Source of the DNA: Mucilaginibacter sp. PPCGB 2223
Lineage (GTDB): Bacteria; Bacteroidota; Bacteroidia; Sphingobacteriales; Sphingobacteriaceae
Direction of reading: 5' to 3'
Length of the DNA: 64,000 nt
NCBI RefSeq assembly: GCF_001705515.1
Contig: NZ_MDJS01000004.1
Coordinates: 595,972 to 659,971 of the forward strand
Shown here: positions 43,170 to 52,153 of the stretch, piece by piece
Layout: each line of letters opens with the position of its first letter
Position numbering within the stretch: the stretch's first letter is position 1
Notes under the pieces: model-generated
Told to the model about the DNA's origin: nothing
The model's database searches: none
What the model saw: only the letters and a program-made list of their open reading frames with translations
Program-made: the position numbers and the translations under genes

Positions 43170-44870
43170 ATGTTGCCAACAGGTATCAGCACATCATCCA
43201 ACAAGCCTATCTGGTATTTCCTGCTGTTTTGGACGATACTCAACGCCCTGCAATCATACACTTTAGAGCTGCATGGCGACGAAGCCTACTACTGGGTTTA
43301 CTCACGCTTTTTGGATTGGGGCTATTTCGATCACCCGCCCATGGTAGCCATTTTTATCCGTATTGGCGATAGCATCATGCATAATGAGCTGGGTTTGCGG
43401 CTGCTTACGGTCATCACCAATTCGGCTTCGTTATACCTGCTGTGGCTCATCCTCAAGAAGTACGCGGTCGGGGCCAAATGGTTTATCGCCGTAGCATCCG
43501 GGTTGTTCATCTTCCACATGTATGGCTTCACCACCACGCCCGACTCGCCCCTGTTTTTCTTTACGGTATTGTTCTACTACTTCTACCAGCGCTATATCGA
43601 TGAAGATAAATGGAGCCTGGCGCTCCTTCTTGGTATTATAGCGGCCTGCCTGCTCTACAGCAAATATCACGGCATATTGGTTATCGGGCTAACGCTTTGC
43701 GCGAATATCAAGCTATTGCGCCGCAAAAGTTTTTGGCTGATAGCCTTTTTAGCCGCCATACTCTTTATGCCCCATGTACTTTGGCAGTTCAATCACGATT
43801 TCCCATCACTCAAATACCACCTGGTCGATCGCTCCGAAAAATACGACTGGTCGTTCACCGCTGTCTACCCGCTTGGGCAATTAGCTATGGCCGGGCCGCT
43901 TATCGGCTGGTTTTTGTTTTACGCTGCCGCTAAAGTCAGGACTAAAGGTGATATCTTTATCCGTACACTCGTAGTCAACTGCGTCGGCACTTTCCTGTTC
44001 TTTTGGATCAACACCTTCAAAGGCAACGTGCAAATGCACTGGACGCTGGTTGCCTACGTCCCCCTTATCATGCTGGTACTGATCAGCTTCAAACAATCAG
44101 CCTATCCGCCAAAATGGTTCTTTCGGCTTACACTCGTCAATACGGCCCTGATCCTCTTTGTACGCTTTGCGCTGATGGTGCAGTTGCCTTTTGTGATGAA
44201 AGTCGGCCAGTTTGAAAGCTATTACGGTTTCCGCGAATGGACAAAGCAGGTACACAGCATCGTCGGCGATAATTACGTCATCATCCGCGATGGTTTCCAG
44301 GATCCGTCCAAATACAACTACTACAGCAACTCGCTCAAAGCTTTCTCTTACGATACCCGCTACTACCGCAAAACCCAATACGATATGTGGCCCATTGAAG
44401 ACAGCATGCAGCACAAAAAGGCGCTTTATATGTCTGAATATAACGAGCCGGGGTGCACAACAGACTCGCTCGTTGCACTTTATGGCCGCAAATGGTATAC
44501 GGGCTGGGTGAATAACGTGCAGACTTTTCAGAAAGCTGAGATCAGCATTTTTTCCGGCGCCACTACTGCAAAACCGGGTCAAACCGTTACGATGGATTTA
44601 CTTCTGGCTACAGGACGTTTAGACCCCTTCATGACTATTATTCCGAAGTTACACTTGCCTCCCGGAAAAGCCTTTTTAGAAGCCTGCTTTTTGCAAAACG
44701 GCGACCTCAAACTGGCATCGCAGCCACTCGATGGCAGCACGCCATACGAAAACAAATACAAATTCAAAGTCCCTGATAAACCTGGAAAATACGAATTGCT
44801 TTTCTCTATCCGTACAGTACCCTTTCCGGGATCAAAGAACAGTGAAATGGTTGAGTTTACGGTAAAGTAA
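43170..44870 (+). CDS. GT39-type integral membrane glycosyltransferase (ArnT/PMT-like)
   Basis: A 566-residue protein of the GT-C fold. An N-terminal luminal acidic motif (LHGDEAYYWVYSRFLDWGYF, near 30-50) matches the DEAYYW pattern of ArnT-like and PMT transferases. About ten membrane helices span 60-350, and a C-terminal soluble domain (about 360-566) faces the periplasm. It transfers a sugar from a polyprenyl-phosphate donor to a lipid or protein acceptor. Donor and acceptor cannot be told. It is a single gene close to oxyR. Confidence 0.92.
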   Translation: MLPTGISTSSNKPIWYFLLFWTILNALQSYTLELHGDEAYYWVYSRFLDWGYFDHPPMVAIFIRIGDSIMHNELGLRLLTVITNSASLYLLWLILKKYAVGAKWFIAVASGLFIFHMYGFTTTPDSPLFFFTVLFYYFYQRYIDEDKWSLALLLGIIAACLLYSKYHGILVIGLTLCANIKLLRRKSFWLIAFLAAILFMPHVLWQFNHDFPSLKYHLVDRSEKYDWSFTAVYPLGQLAMAGPLIGWFLFYAAAKVRTKGDIFIRTLVVNCVGTFLFFWINTFKGNVQMHWTLVAYVPLIMLVLISFKQSAYPPKWFFRLTLVNTALILFVRFALMVQLPFVMKVGQFESYYGFREWTKQVHSIVGDNYVIIRDGFQDPSKYNYYSNSLKAFSYDTRYYRKTQYDMWPIEDSMQHKKALYMSEYNEPGCTTDSLVALYGRKWYTGWVNNVQTFQKAEISIFSGATTAKPGQTVTMDLLLATGRLDPFMTIIPKLHLPPGKAFLEACFLQNGDLKLASQPLDGSTPYENKYKFKVPDKPGKYELLFSIRTVPFPGSKNSEMVEFTVK

Positions 44871-44975
44871 TGAAACCGATCCCGCGTAAGGGATAGCAGT
44901 GGATACCGGCCTTGCGCGTAATGCCTACAGGCGTATGAACGCCCGCCTGCCGGACGAGCAGGGATACGCCCAAAA
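44871..44975. repeat. GC-rich dispersed repeat, copy 2
   Basis: Contains GTAAGGGATAGCAGTGGATA, then CCGGCC, then TAATGCCTACAGGCGTATGA and CGCCCGCCTGCCGG. Several words match copy 1 at 17786-17925. It is followed by CACATCTCAATACTCATATC, a low-complexity stretch similar to those near 49930. Confidence 0.55.
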
Positions 44976-45032
44976 TCAGAATATCGAAATGCACATTCTC
45001 ACATCTCAATACTCATATCTCAAATCCGGCCT

Positions 45033-45740
45033 TTACATTCTGTGTATATCTCCCGAACCCGATTTCGAGGTCGATACCTGGTGCGCGCCGCCGGTATAGG
45101 TGATGTCGCCGGAGCCCGAAACCGAAGCATCTATTTTGGTACTCGCATTCACGGTCGCATCGCCCGAGCCTACAACTCTAACCGTGGTGGTATTGGTTAC
45201 CAGGTCGCGGCCCGAAAAATCGCCCGAACCTGATACGCGCACATTGCTGTTATCGGCACGGCCATACAGCTTCACATCGCCTGAGCCGGATATTTCGATT
45301 TCGGCAGTTTTGGCGTTCAGCCTGCCGTTAACATCGCCAGAGCCTGATACTTTGATGTGCATGGCGTTGGTATTGATGCCACTTTTAAAAAACACATCGC
45401 CCGAACCGCTGATGCTGATACTGTTGATGTCCTTCACTACTACGTACACCACGCGCTTTTTGCCGCCCCAGTCCCAATGCATGCCACCATGCTCCTTGCC
45501 CGAGATATACAAAACGCCGCCGCGTACTTCGGTAACAATACGTTCCTGCTCGTCGGCGGCAGCATCAACTTTTACCGATTCTGCCGCTCCCTGTGTAATG
45601 TAAACATCGTACGATGCCGACAGGTTGATAGCATTAAAACCGCTCAGGTGGCGGTCGTCAACATCGGCAGCTTTGGTAGTGAGCGTAACAAATACCATAA
45701 CCGCTACGGTGATGGCTAATATCCTGTTCAGTACTTTCAT
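45033..45740 (-). CDS. Head GIN domain protein (DUF2807), exported
   Basis: A 235-residue exported protein. The signal peptide is followed by a domain of beta-helical rungs each capped by SGSGD, seen at least eight times (about 110-230), the pattern of head GIN / DUF2807 proteins. Such proteins are putative adhesins or auto-transporter-like. The start (MKVLNRILAITVAVMVFVTLTTKAAD) is a good signal peptide. It is followed at its 5' side by a CCCTCC-type repeat. Confidence 0.92.
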   Translation of the reverse strand: MKVLNRILAITVAVMVFVTLTTKAADVDDRHLSGFNAINLSASYDVYITQGAAESVKVDAAADEQERIVTEVRGGVLYISGKEHGGMHWDWGGKKRVVYVVVKDINSISISGSGDVFFKSGINTNAMHIKVSGSGDVNGRLNAKTAEIEISGSGDVKLYGRADNSNVRVSGSGDFSGRDLVTNTTTVRVVGSGDATVNASTKIDASVSGSGDITYTGGAHQVSTSKSGSGDIHRM

Positions 45741-45783
45741 GATCTCTATTTTTTTAGGTAAGACGATGGTTGAAACTCATTGG

Positions 45784-45910
45784 TTACAGCCCCCTCTAAA
45801 CGGCGAAGCCCTCATGAACACCAAAACGCAAAAACTCGTTCATAATCTCCCCCAGGAGGGGGAGACTTTTAAAAAAAGCCCTCCCTACCGGGGAGGGTTG
45901 GGAGGGGCTA
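45784..45910. repeat. CCCTCC-type extragenic palindromic repeat, copy 3
   Basis: CCCCAGGAGGGGG and CCCTCCCTACCGGGGAGGG palindromes (45850-45900) between the head-GIN gene and the end of the M1 peptidase gene. The repeat ends GGGAGGGGCTATC right at the M1 stop, the same arrangement as copies at 25.0 and 27.6 kb. Confidence 0.65.
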
Positions 45911-47575
45911 TCAGTCCACCAGCACTCCGATATAATAATTAAATGTATCTACCTCAAAATTGTCCCTGGTAATACCCGGCACATCAAACGGCTGGAAACG
46001 GGTTGTCGGCGTGATCATTTTATATTCGCCGCCTTTAGCGCGTATCTTAACCGGCATGGTAAAGCCCGGGGCTTCGGCCACGTAACGGGCCATTAATCTG
46101 CCGTTATCAAACCTTAGCTCGAGCGTGGCTAAACCTGTATGACGCAGGTACTGATCGAATACCCCGCTAAAGTTAAAGCCCGATTCCTTGTTGATGTAGT
46201 TTACGATATCATCATAAGTGACCGTTTGGTGGTAATACGTTTTATTTAACCCGCGCAGTATCTGGCGCCATTTTTCGTCGTCGTTGATAGCGGTGCGGAT
46301 CATATTAAGCAATACTGAACCTTTATTGTACATATCGCCCGAACCTTCCTTGTTCACCCCGTAAGGGCCAACAACGGTTTGTACGTTGCCGATGCCCCGG
46401 CGCAGACCATGGTCGTATTCCTGCCCTGCCTGTTTGCCATAATACATATCGATAAACAACGACTCCGAGTAGTCGGTAAAGCCCTCGTGTATCCACATAT
46501 CGGCAATGTCCTTGCTGGTAATGTTGTTACCAAACCACTCGTGCCCGCTCTCGTGCACTACAATGTAATCCCACTTCAGCCCCCAGCCGGTACCGCTCAA
46601 GTCGCGGCCCAGGTAGCCGTTGCCGTATTTATTGCCATAGGCCACAGCGCTTTGGTGTTCCATGCCCAGGTGTGGGGTTTCGACCAGTTTGTAGCCATCT
46701 TCGTACCAGGGGTACGGGCCGAACCAGTATTCAAAAGCTTTGAGCATGCGTTTTACGTTGGCATCAAATTGTTTTTTAGCTTTTTCTTTATTGTAGGATA
46801 ATACCCAGTAATCCAGTGTCAGCTTACCCTTTTCGCCCTCGTAGCTATCGCTGATGTGGGTATAATCGCCGATGTTGGCTGCGATGTCGTAGTTATTGAT
46901 CGGGTTGCTCACAAACCAATCGAACTTAGTATAACCATTTTTGAGGTCGGTTACTTTACGCAGGCGGCCGTTCGATACATCGGTGAGGCCTGTAGGTACG
47001 CTGATGCTGATGAGCGCGCTGTCGACCTCATCGGCCTGCTGATCCTTATTGGGCCACCAAACGCTGGCGCCCATGCCCTGGCAGGCTGTAGCCACCCAGG
47101 GCTTGCCGAGCGAATCGGTGGTGAACACAAAACCGCCATCCCATGGCGCGCGTTTGGCGATAGTCGGGTTACCCGAGTAGTACACGGTAAACTCATCCTT
47201 ACTTCCTTTGCGTATAGTTTTCGGGAAGGTAACGAACACGGCATTAAACTCGCGGGTGTAAGGCACTTCCTTACCCTTATAAACGATCTTCTCTATCTTC
47301 AGGTTGGCAAACAGGTCGATCTGTAATTTAACGAAATCGTTCACAGCCGTAAACCTGATCAGGTTGCTGCCGCTGATAAATTTCTGGGCGATATCCACTT
47401 TCACATCCAGGTGATAATAATTCAGGTCGTAGCAGGTACGCAACGGCGTTGTTAAACTGCCCCGCAACGTATCGGCACGGGTATAAGCTGTTTTGGGCTG
47501 CATGAGCTGTGCGCTGGCAGTGAAAACGCTTAAGCACAAACCGAAGGCGCAGGCAATCAGGTGTTGTATTTTCAT
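45911..47575 (-). CDS. M1 family zinc metallopeptidase (exported)
   Basis: A 554-residue exported aminopeptidase-like enzyme. The signal peptide ends TASAQ. The gluzincin motif HESGHEWFGNN (341-351) with the distal Glu in WIHEGF (Glu364) and the exopeptidase GMEHQ (304-308) motif are intact. The protein is shorter than full APN-type enzymes because the C-terminal HEAT-like domain is missing after about residue 500. It trims peptides in the periplasm or at the surface. I take ATG 47575 rather than a TTG three codons earlier. Confidence 0.95.
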   Translation of the reverse strand: MKIQHLIACAFGLCLSVFTASAQLMQPKTAYTRADTLRGSLTTPLRTCYDLNYYHLDVKVDIAQKFISGSNLIRFTAVNDFVKLQIDLFANLKIEKIVYKGKEVPYTREFNAVFVTFPKTIRKGSKDEFTVYYSGNPTIAKRAPWDGGFVFTTDSLGKPWVATACQGMGASVWWPNKDQQADEVDSALISISVPTGLTDVSNGRLRKVTDLKNGYTKFDWFVSNPINNYDIAANIGDYTHISDSYEGEKGKLTLDYWVLSYNKEKAKKQFDANVKRMLKAFEYWFGPYPWYEDGYKLVETPHLGMEHQSAVAYGNKYGNGYLGRDLSGTGWGLKWDYIVVHESGHEWFGNNITSKDIADMWIHEGFTDYSESLFIDMYYGKQAGQEYDHGLRRGIGNVQTVVGPYGVNKEGSGDMYNKGSVLLNMIRTAINDDEKWRQILRGLNKTYYHQTVTYDDIVNYINKESGFNFSGVFDQYLRHTGLATLELRFDNGRLMARYVAEAPGFTMPVKIRAKGGEYKMITPTTRFQPFDVPGITRDNFEVDTFNYYIGVLVD

Positions 47576-47585
47576 TTTGGTCAAT

Positions 47586-47680
47586 TAATTTATCAAATTC
47601 GCAACGCTTTTAGCGAAGACATGGGTATTTATGGGTATTTTTTAGATTATTTTTTGTTCTCAATTATCAATTTGGCAATG
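47586..47680. repeat. ATGGGTATTTATGGGTAT dispersed repeat, copy B
   Basis: AAATTCGCAACGCTTTTAGC, then GAAGACATGGGTATTTATGG, about 95 bases long including the tail GGCAATGATTTTC. Same orientation as copies A and C. Confidence 0.7.
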
Positions 47681-47702
47681 ATTTTCTCATGTCTTTTTCC
47701 GG

Positions 47703-47731
47703 ATAGCGGTGGGTTTGAAACCCATCGCTAT
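47703..47731. repeat. Perfect-type palindrome with 14-base arms
   Basis: ATAGCGGTGGGTTT (47703-47716) and AAACCCATCGCTAT (47718-47731) are complementary except one G-T pair, with a single-base loop. It lies between repeat copies B and C and resembles REP-type extragenic palindromes. Confidence 0.7.
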
Positions 47732-47734
47732 ATA

Positions 47735-47830
47735 TATCAAATTTGCAACGCTCTTCGCGAAGACATGGGTATTCATGGGTGTTTTTTTATTTGATTTAAA
47801 CCTCCGGTTATCATTATCGCAATGATAGTT
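47735..47830. repeat. ATGGGTATTTATGGGTAT dispersed repeat, copy C
   Basis: AAATTTGCAACGCTCTTCGC, then GAAGACATGGGTATTCATGG, with the tail ATCGCAATGATAG. It is the most diverged of the three copies. Confidence 0.65.
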
Positions 47831-47897
47831 AACATACTCCTTTGCCTCTAATTTACTCATTTTTCCGCACAAATCCCACAAAACAATCGGTGCAATC

Positions 47898-49796
47898 CTA
47901 ATCTTCCAATACCGTCACCTTCACGCTCGACGGTGCTTCCTTATCGTGGAATATCCGCATCGTTGCTGCTTTAAAATCGCTGTCCTTAGCCTTGTAAATG
48001 TCAATAAACTGTTGCGGGTTTCTGTCCGATAACGGGAACCACGAATTTTGCACCTGTATCATGATCCGGTGACCTTTTTTAAAGGTATGGCCAACATCGG
48101 GCATGGTGTATTTTACCTCGGTAACCTTGCCGGGCACAAACGCTTCCGGCTTTTCGTACGAGTTGCGATACCTTCCGCGGAAGATATCGCCGCGCACCAG
48201 CATTTCGTAGCCACCCATGGTTACGCCTTTCGGATTGGGCACCGGGTTAGGGAAATCATCCGGGAAAACGTCTATTAACTTCACCACTACATCGGCGTCC
48301 GTGCCGGTCGTCGAAGTAAAGATGTCCGCCAAAACCGGACCTGTCAGCGTGATATCCTGGGTAAGGGCATCAGTTTGATAAGTCTTTACATCCGGCCGGC
48401 GCTCTGCAAAACGCTGATCGTCTATCATATACTCGCGGGTGCGGCGCTCCTGCACACCGTCCTGGTAAGGCACGGGGCTTGCAGGGTCGCTAACGTACTG
48501 GTCGAAGCTGTCGTCGTAAGCGGGCTTGTCAAAACTCAATTTACCATTAGCCTGCAGGTATAGGCTTTTTTCTGTGGTATTCGCAGGCGGCCAGGTTTTA
48601 AACTTGTGCCACTCGTTGCTGCCGGTTATAAAGATGGTCGCCTCGGGCAGGTCCATGGTGCCTTTATCTTTCAGATAGTAGGCAAAGAACGGCAGCTCCA
48701 CATTTTCGCGAAACCAGGCGCTGGTTTTCTGGCCGAAATTCTGATCGCCGAAGGTATCGCCATCGCTGCGCTCCCAGCCACCGTGAAACCAGGGGCCGAG
48801 CACCAGCATATTTTTGGTGGTTTGCGGGTTTTGTTTTTCGATGGCCTTATAAACATTTTGCGCGCCAAAAGCATCTTCGGCATCAAAAAAACCACCAACG
48901 GTTAATACAGCAGGTTTAATATTCACCAGGTGCGGGCGGATGTTCATCCCCTGCCAGAACGAATCGTAGTTCGGGTGGTTCATCATATTATCCCAAAACT
49001 TCACCGAATCGCCTAAGTATTTCTTTTTAAAATTAGGCAAGGCGCCCATTTGCAGGTAAAACTTATAGTTATCGTGCTGGGTGTATTTAATGCCGTTTTT
49101 AAATTGCTCTGGTGTGATGGGTTTCGGGCGGGGCACACCAAAATTGGTCAGGAAAGCAAAAGCGTCCATCTCAAAAAAAGCGCCGTTATGATGAAAATCG
49201 TCGCCGATGAACCAATCGGTAACCGGTGCCTGCGGCGATACCGCTTTCAGCGCCGGGTGTGCATTCGGCAGCGACGCTGTTGAGTAAAAACCCGGATACG
49301 AAATACCCTCAATACCCACGCGGCCGTTATTATTCGGCACATTCTTTACCAGCCAGTCGATGGTATCGTAAGTATCGGTACTTTCGTCGATATCGGTTTT
49401 GCTTTTATAGCTGTTCTGCTGCGGGCGAACATCCACAAAATCGCCTTCGCTCATCCAGCGGCCGCGTACATCGGCGTACACAAAAATAAAACCTTCGCGT
49501 GCCAGCAGCATGTTTTGCCCCAAAGTGCGTTTCATGGCATCACCATAAGGTGCGGCGTTATATGGCGTACGCGTCATCAAAAAAGGGTATTTTTTGCTCT
49601 GATCTTTAGGCATATAAATGGAGCACCACAGCTTCTTCCCATCACGCATGGGCACCTGTTTCTCCATTTTGGTGTAATTGTCTTTAATGTAATTGGCATC
49701 ATCAATTTCCTGCTGGGTAGGTGCGGCACCCGGGCGCTGGGCATAGCTGCCGGCGCAAAGCAAGGCAATGCAAAAGGCGAGTAGCGATTTTTTCAT
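47898..49796 (-). CDS. CocE/NonD family serine hydrolase (exported)
   Basis: A 632-residue exported alpha/beta hydrolase of the X-Pro dipeptidyl-peptidase S15 / CocE type (often called glutaryl-7-ACA acylase). The signal peptide ends CAGSYAQ. The nucleophile elbow is GIEGISYPGF (Ser near 175), the N-terminal YTKMEKQVPMRDGKKLW block is typical, and a C-terminal jelly-roll domain includes HRIMIQVQNSWFPLSDRNPQ. It hydrolyses acyl or peptide bonds outside the cytoplasm. The substrate is unknown. Confidence 0.94.
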   Translation of the reverse strand: MKKSLLAFCIALLCAGSYAQRPGAAPTQQEIDDANYIKDNYTKMEKQVPMRDGKKLWCSIYMPKDQSKKYPFLMTRTPYNAAPYGDAMKRTLGQNMLLAREGFIFVYADVRGRWMSEGDFVDVRPQQNSYKSKTDIDESTDTYDTIDWLVKNVPNNNGRVGIEGISYPGFYSTASLPNAHPALKAVSPQAPVTDWFIGDDFHHNGAFFEMDAFAFLTNFGVPRPKPITPEQFKNGIKYTQHDNYKFYLQMGALPNFKKKYLGDSVKFWDNMMNHPNYDSFWQGMNIRPHLVNIKPAVLTVGGFFDAEDAFGAQNVYKAIEKQNPQTTKNMLVLGPWFHGGWERSDGDTFGDQNFGQKTSAWFRENVELPFFAYYLKDKGTMDLPEATIFITGSNEWHKFKTWPPANTTEKSLYLQANGKLSFDKPAYDDSFDQYVSDPASPVPYQDGVQERRTREYMIDDQRFAERRPDVKTYQTDALTQDITLTGPVLADIFTSTTGTDADVVVKLIDVFPDDFPNPVPNPKGVTMGGYEMLVRGDIFRGRYRNSYEKPEAFVPGKVTEVKYTMPDVGHTFKKGHRIMIQVQNSWFPLSDRNPQQFIDIYKAKDSDFKAATMRIFHDKEAPSSVKVTVLED

Positions 49797-50002
49797 GTTG
49801 ATGTACAGGTCAGTTTTTATAAGGCTAATTTAGGTAAACCTTATTGATTTTAACATCACAATATTGATACAGATATAATATATGTGGTAAATCTTCCACG
49901 CAGTGGTGCTAAGTCGCAAGGAAATCGCAATACGCACATCGCAATACCCAATACTCATCTTTTTTTGACCTTCTTTTGATTTCGTTCACACCTGATAATG
50001 TT

Positions 50003-50010
50003 TAACTTTG
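50003..50010 (+). promoter_or_regulatory. -7 box (TAACTTTG) ahead of lpdA
   Basis: TAACTTTG lies 21 bases before the ATG at 50032. TTTG at 49975-49978 is 24 bases upstream of it, slightly beyond the usual spacing. Confidence 0.45.
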
Positions 50011-50031
50011 GCGCGTAAAAATCACTATACT

Positions 50032-51435
50032 ATGCAATATGATGTTATCGTTATCGGTTCGGGCCCTGGCGGCTATGTAGCCGCTATCCGTTGCGCCCAA
50101 CTGGGTTTAAAAACCGCCTGTATCGAAAAATACGCTACCTACGGCGGTACCTGTTTAAATGTTGGCTGTATCCCTTCAAAAGCGCTGTTAGATTCGAGCG
50201 AGCATTACCACAATGCCGCCCACACTTTCGAAACCCACGGCATTAAGCTAAAGGATCTGAAAGTCGATATGGCACAAATGATGAAGCGCAAAACCGAAGT
50301 AGTGCAAAAAAACACACAAGGCATATCGTTCCTCTTCAAAAAAAATAAAATAGATGGTTACCAGGGCATGGGATCATTTAAAGATAAAAACACCATCATC
50401 ATCACTAAGGCAGATGGCTCAACCCAGGAAATAACCGGCAAAAACATCATCATCGCTACCGGTTCAAAACCATCAAGCCTGCCGTTTATCCAAATCGATA
50501 AAAAACGCATCATCACCAGCACCGAAGCCTTAACCTTAACCGAAGTACCTAAACATCTGGTACTCATCGGCGGTGGTGTTATCGGCCTCGAGTTAGGTTC
50601 GGTTTACGCCCGCTTAGGCGCCAAGGTATCCGTTATCGAGTTTATGGACGGCATCATCCCAACCATGGATAAAGGTTTGGGTAAAGAGCTGCAAAAAGTA
50701 TTGACCAAATTAGGTATGGAGTTTTACCTGGGCCATAAAGTTACCGGCGCAAGCGTAAAAGGTAAAGAAGTTACCGTAAGCTTCGATAATCCTAAAGGCG
50801 AAAAAATGGAACTCAAAGGCGATTACTGCCTTGTTGCTGTTGGCCGTGTAGCTTATACCGATGGTTTAGGTTTGGATAAGATCGGCATCACCGTTGAAGA
50901 ACGTGGCCGTAAAATAACTGTCGACGAGCACATGGAAACATCTGTTAAAGGCGTTTATGCCATTGGCGATGTGATCCGCGGCGCTATGCTGGCCCACAAA
51001 GCCGAAGACGAAGGCACCATGGTTGCCGAACTCATCGCCGGCCAAAAACCGCATATCAACTACAACCTTATCCCGGGCGTAGTATATACCTGGCCCGAGG
51101 TTGCAGCCGTAGGCCAAACCGAAGAGCAACTGAAAGCAGCGGGCGTAAAATATAAAACCGGTTCGTTCCCGTTCCGTGCCAGCGGCCGTGCAGTTGCCAG
51201 CGGCGATATGGATGGCTTTGTTAAAGTACTGGCCGATGCTGCTACCGACGAGATCCTGGGCGTACATATCATCGGCCCGCGTGCCGCCGATATGATAGCC
51301 GAAGCCGTTTGCGCGATGGAGTTCCGCGCCAGCGCCGAAGACGTCACCCGCATGAGCCACGCGCATCCAACCTATACCGAAGCCATGCGCGAAGCTTGTT
51401 TGGCAGCTACGGAGAACAGGCCGATACATATTTAA
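50032..51435 (+). CDS. lpdA: Dihydrolipoyl dehydrogenase
   Basis: A 467-residue FAD enzyme (E3) that reoxidises dihydrolipoamide in 2-oxoacid dehydrogenases and the glycine cleavage system. Visible are the FAD-binding GSGPGGYVAA, the redox-active disulfide GGTCLNVGCIPSK (Cys41, Cys46), the NAD-binding GGGVIGLELGSVYARLG and the C-terminal HAHPTYTEAM containing the catalytic His/Glu pair. It is the likely partner of GcvT encoded at 6 kb. I take ATG 50032; the frame is open 8 codons further up. It ends in a terminator hairpin. Confidence 0.98.
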   Translation: MQYDVIVIGSGPGGYVAAIRCAQLGLKTACIEKYATYGGTCLNVGCIPSKALLDSSEHYHNAAHTFETHGIKLKDLKVDMAQMMKRKTEVVQKNTQGISFLFKKNKIDGYQGMGSFKDKNTIIITKADGSTQEITGKNIIIATGSKPSSLPFIQIDKKRIITSTEALTLTEVPKHLVLIGGGVIGLELGSVYARLGAKVSVIEFMDGIIPTMDKGLGKELQKVLTKLGMEFYLGHKVTGASVKGKEVTVSFDNPKGEKMELKGDYCLVAVGRVAYTDGLGLDKIGITVEERGRKITVDEHMETSVKGVYAIGDVIRGAMLAHKAEDEGTMVAELIAGQKPHINYNLIPGVVYTWPEVAAVGQTEEQLKAAGVKYKTGSFPFRASGRAVASGDMDGFVKVLADAATDEILGVHIIGPRAADMIAEAVCAMEFRASAEDVTRMSHAHPTYTEAMREACLAATENRPIHI

Positions 51436-51459
51436 TTCGGGCTTCCGAATTTCGGATTT

Positions 51460-51500
51460 AAAACCCATTCTTTAATTATTTAGAGAGTGGGTTTTTCTTT
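51460..51500 (+). terminator. Rho-independent terminator after lpdA
   Basis: AAAACCCA (51460-51467) pairs with TGGGTTTT about 20 bases downstream, with partial pairing of TTCT and AGAG inside the loop, followed by a T-rich run. Confidence 0.65.
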
Positions 51501-51523
51501 TTATTTTAGATATACTCGTAGTT

Positions 51524-52153
51524 ATGACGAAAAGACTGTTGCTTTTCATGATCAATGTGTTGCTCATTGCACTTTCGTGCGAAGCACAATCACGTAAAAA
51601 GCCTACGGCCCTCTTGCCCGCAACCGATCTTTACGACCTCAACGGAAAACACGTTAACCTGGCCCAATTGGGTAAAAACAAAGTGGTGTTTATCGATTGC
51701 TGGTTTATACCATGCCCGCCTTGTTTCCGGGAAATGGGGATGCTGCATAAGTTATACGCCAAATACAAAAACAATAAGGATATAATTTCCCTCACTATTT
51801 GCCGCACAGATAGCGGCATAGTAAAAAGGTTTATAGCTCAGGATAAATCCGTCGCTAACTGGGTAAAGTGGTATCAAAACCTCAGTAAGCTGCAAAACTT
51901 TAAACTGCCGGTTTACTTTATCCCTGGTTGCAACATGAAGATATCCACCGGCACCAAACTGACCAACTACGAACCCGATGATAAAACAAAATGCCCCGAC
52001 GTTCTATTTACTTTTAAAGGTTACCCAACAACCATGATATTTAACAAGGCAGGCAAAATAGTTTTCAAAAAAACCGGCTTTTTACCCGAAGAGGAAACTT
52101 TGCTCAATGCCAGGATCGAAGATTCGTTAAATTTGTGTTTAGCATCAAAATAG
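51524..52153 (+). CDS. Exported TlpA-like thioredoxin-fold protein
   Basis: A 209-residue thiol-disulfide protein. The N-terminus is a signal (about 1-22; Cys19 could be a lipidation site but the lipobox is imperfect). The thioredoxin fold has the active site CPPC at 64-67 (WFIPCPPCFREM) and ends with the cis-Pro loop GYPTTMIFNKAGKI. Two further cysteines occur in GCNMKI and KCPDV. It likely works as a periplasmic reductase or oxidoreductase. Its stop overlaps the start of crtZ, an unusual partner. Confidence 0.88.
   Translation: MTKRLLLFMINVLLIALSCEAQSRKKPTALLPATDLYDLNGKHVNLAQLGKNKVVFIDCWFIPCPPCFREMGMLHKLYAKYKNNKDIISLTICRTDSGIVKRFIAQDKSVANWVKWYQNLSKLQNFKLPVYFIPGCNMKISTGTKLTNYEPDDKTKCPDVLFTFKGYPTTMIFNKAGKIVFKKTGFLPEEETLLNARIEDSLNLCLASK

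Larger units (their letters stand above)
47576..47897. other. Intergenic region packed with three repeat units
   Basis: 322 bases between the M1 peptidase start and the CocE-like stop. It contains copies B and C of the ATGGGTATTTATGGGTAT repeat with a 14-base-arm palindrome between them, all listed separately. No gene is supported. Confidence 0.6.

Noticed and set aside
25021..45910. A CRISPR array suggested by recurring GC-rich words
   Set aside because: The words are inverted, unevenly spaced and in separate gaps; there are no regular spacers and no cas genes.
47687..47881. A 64-codon minus-strand gene encoding NTHVFAKSVANL
   Set aside because: It runs through the dispersed repeat and a palindrome; the same peptide arises wherever the repeat occurs, so it is repeat-derived.
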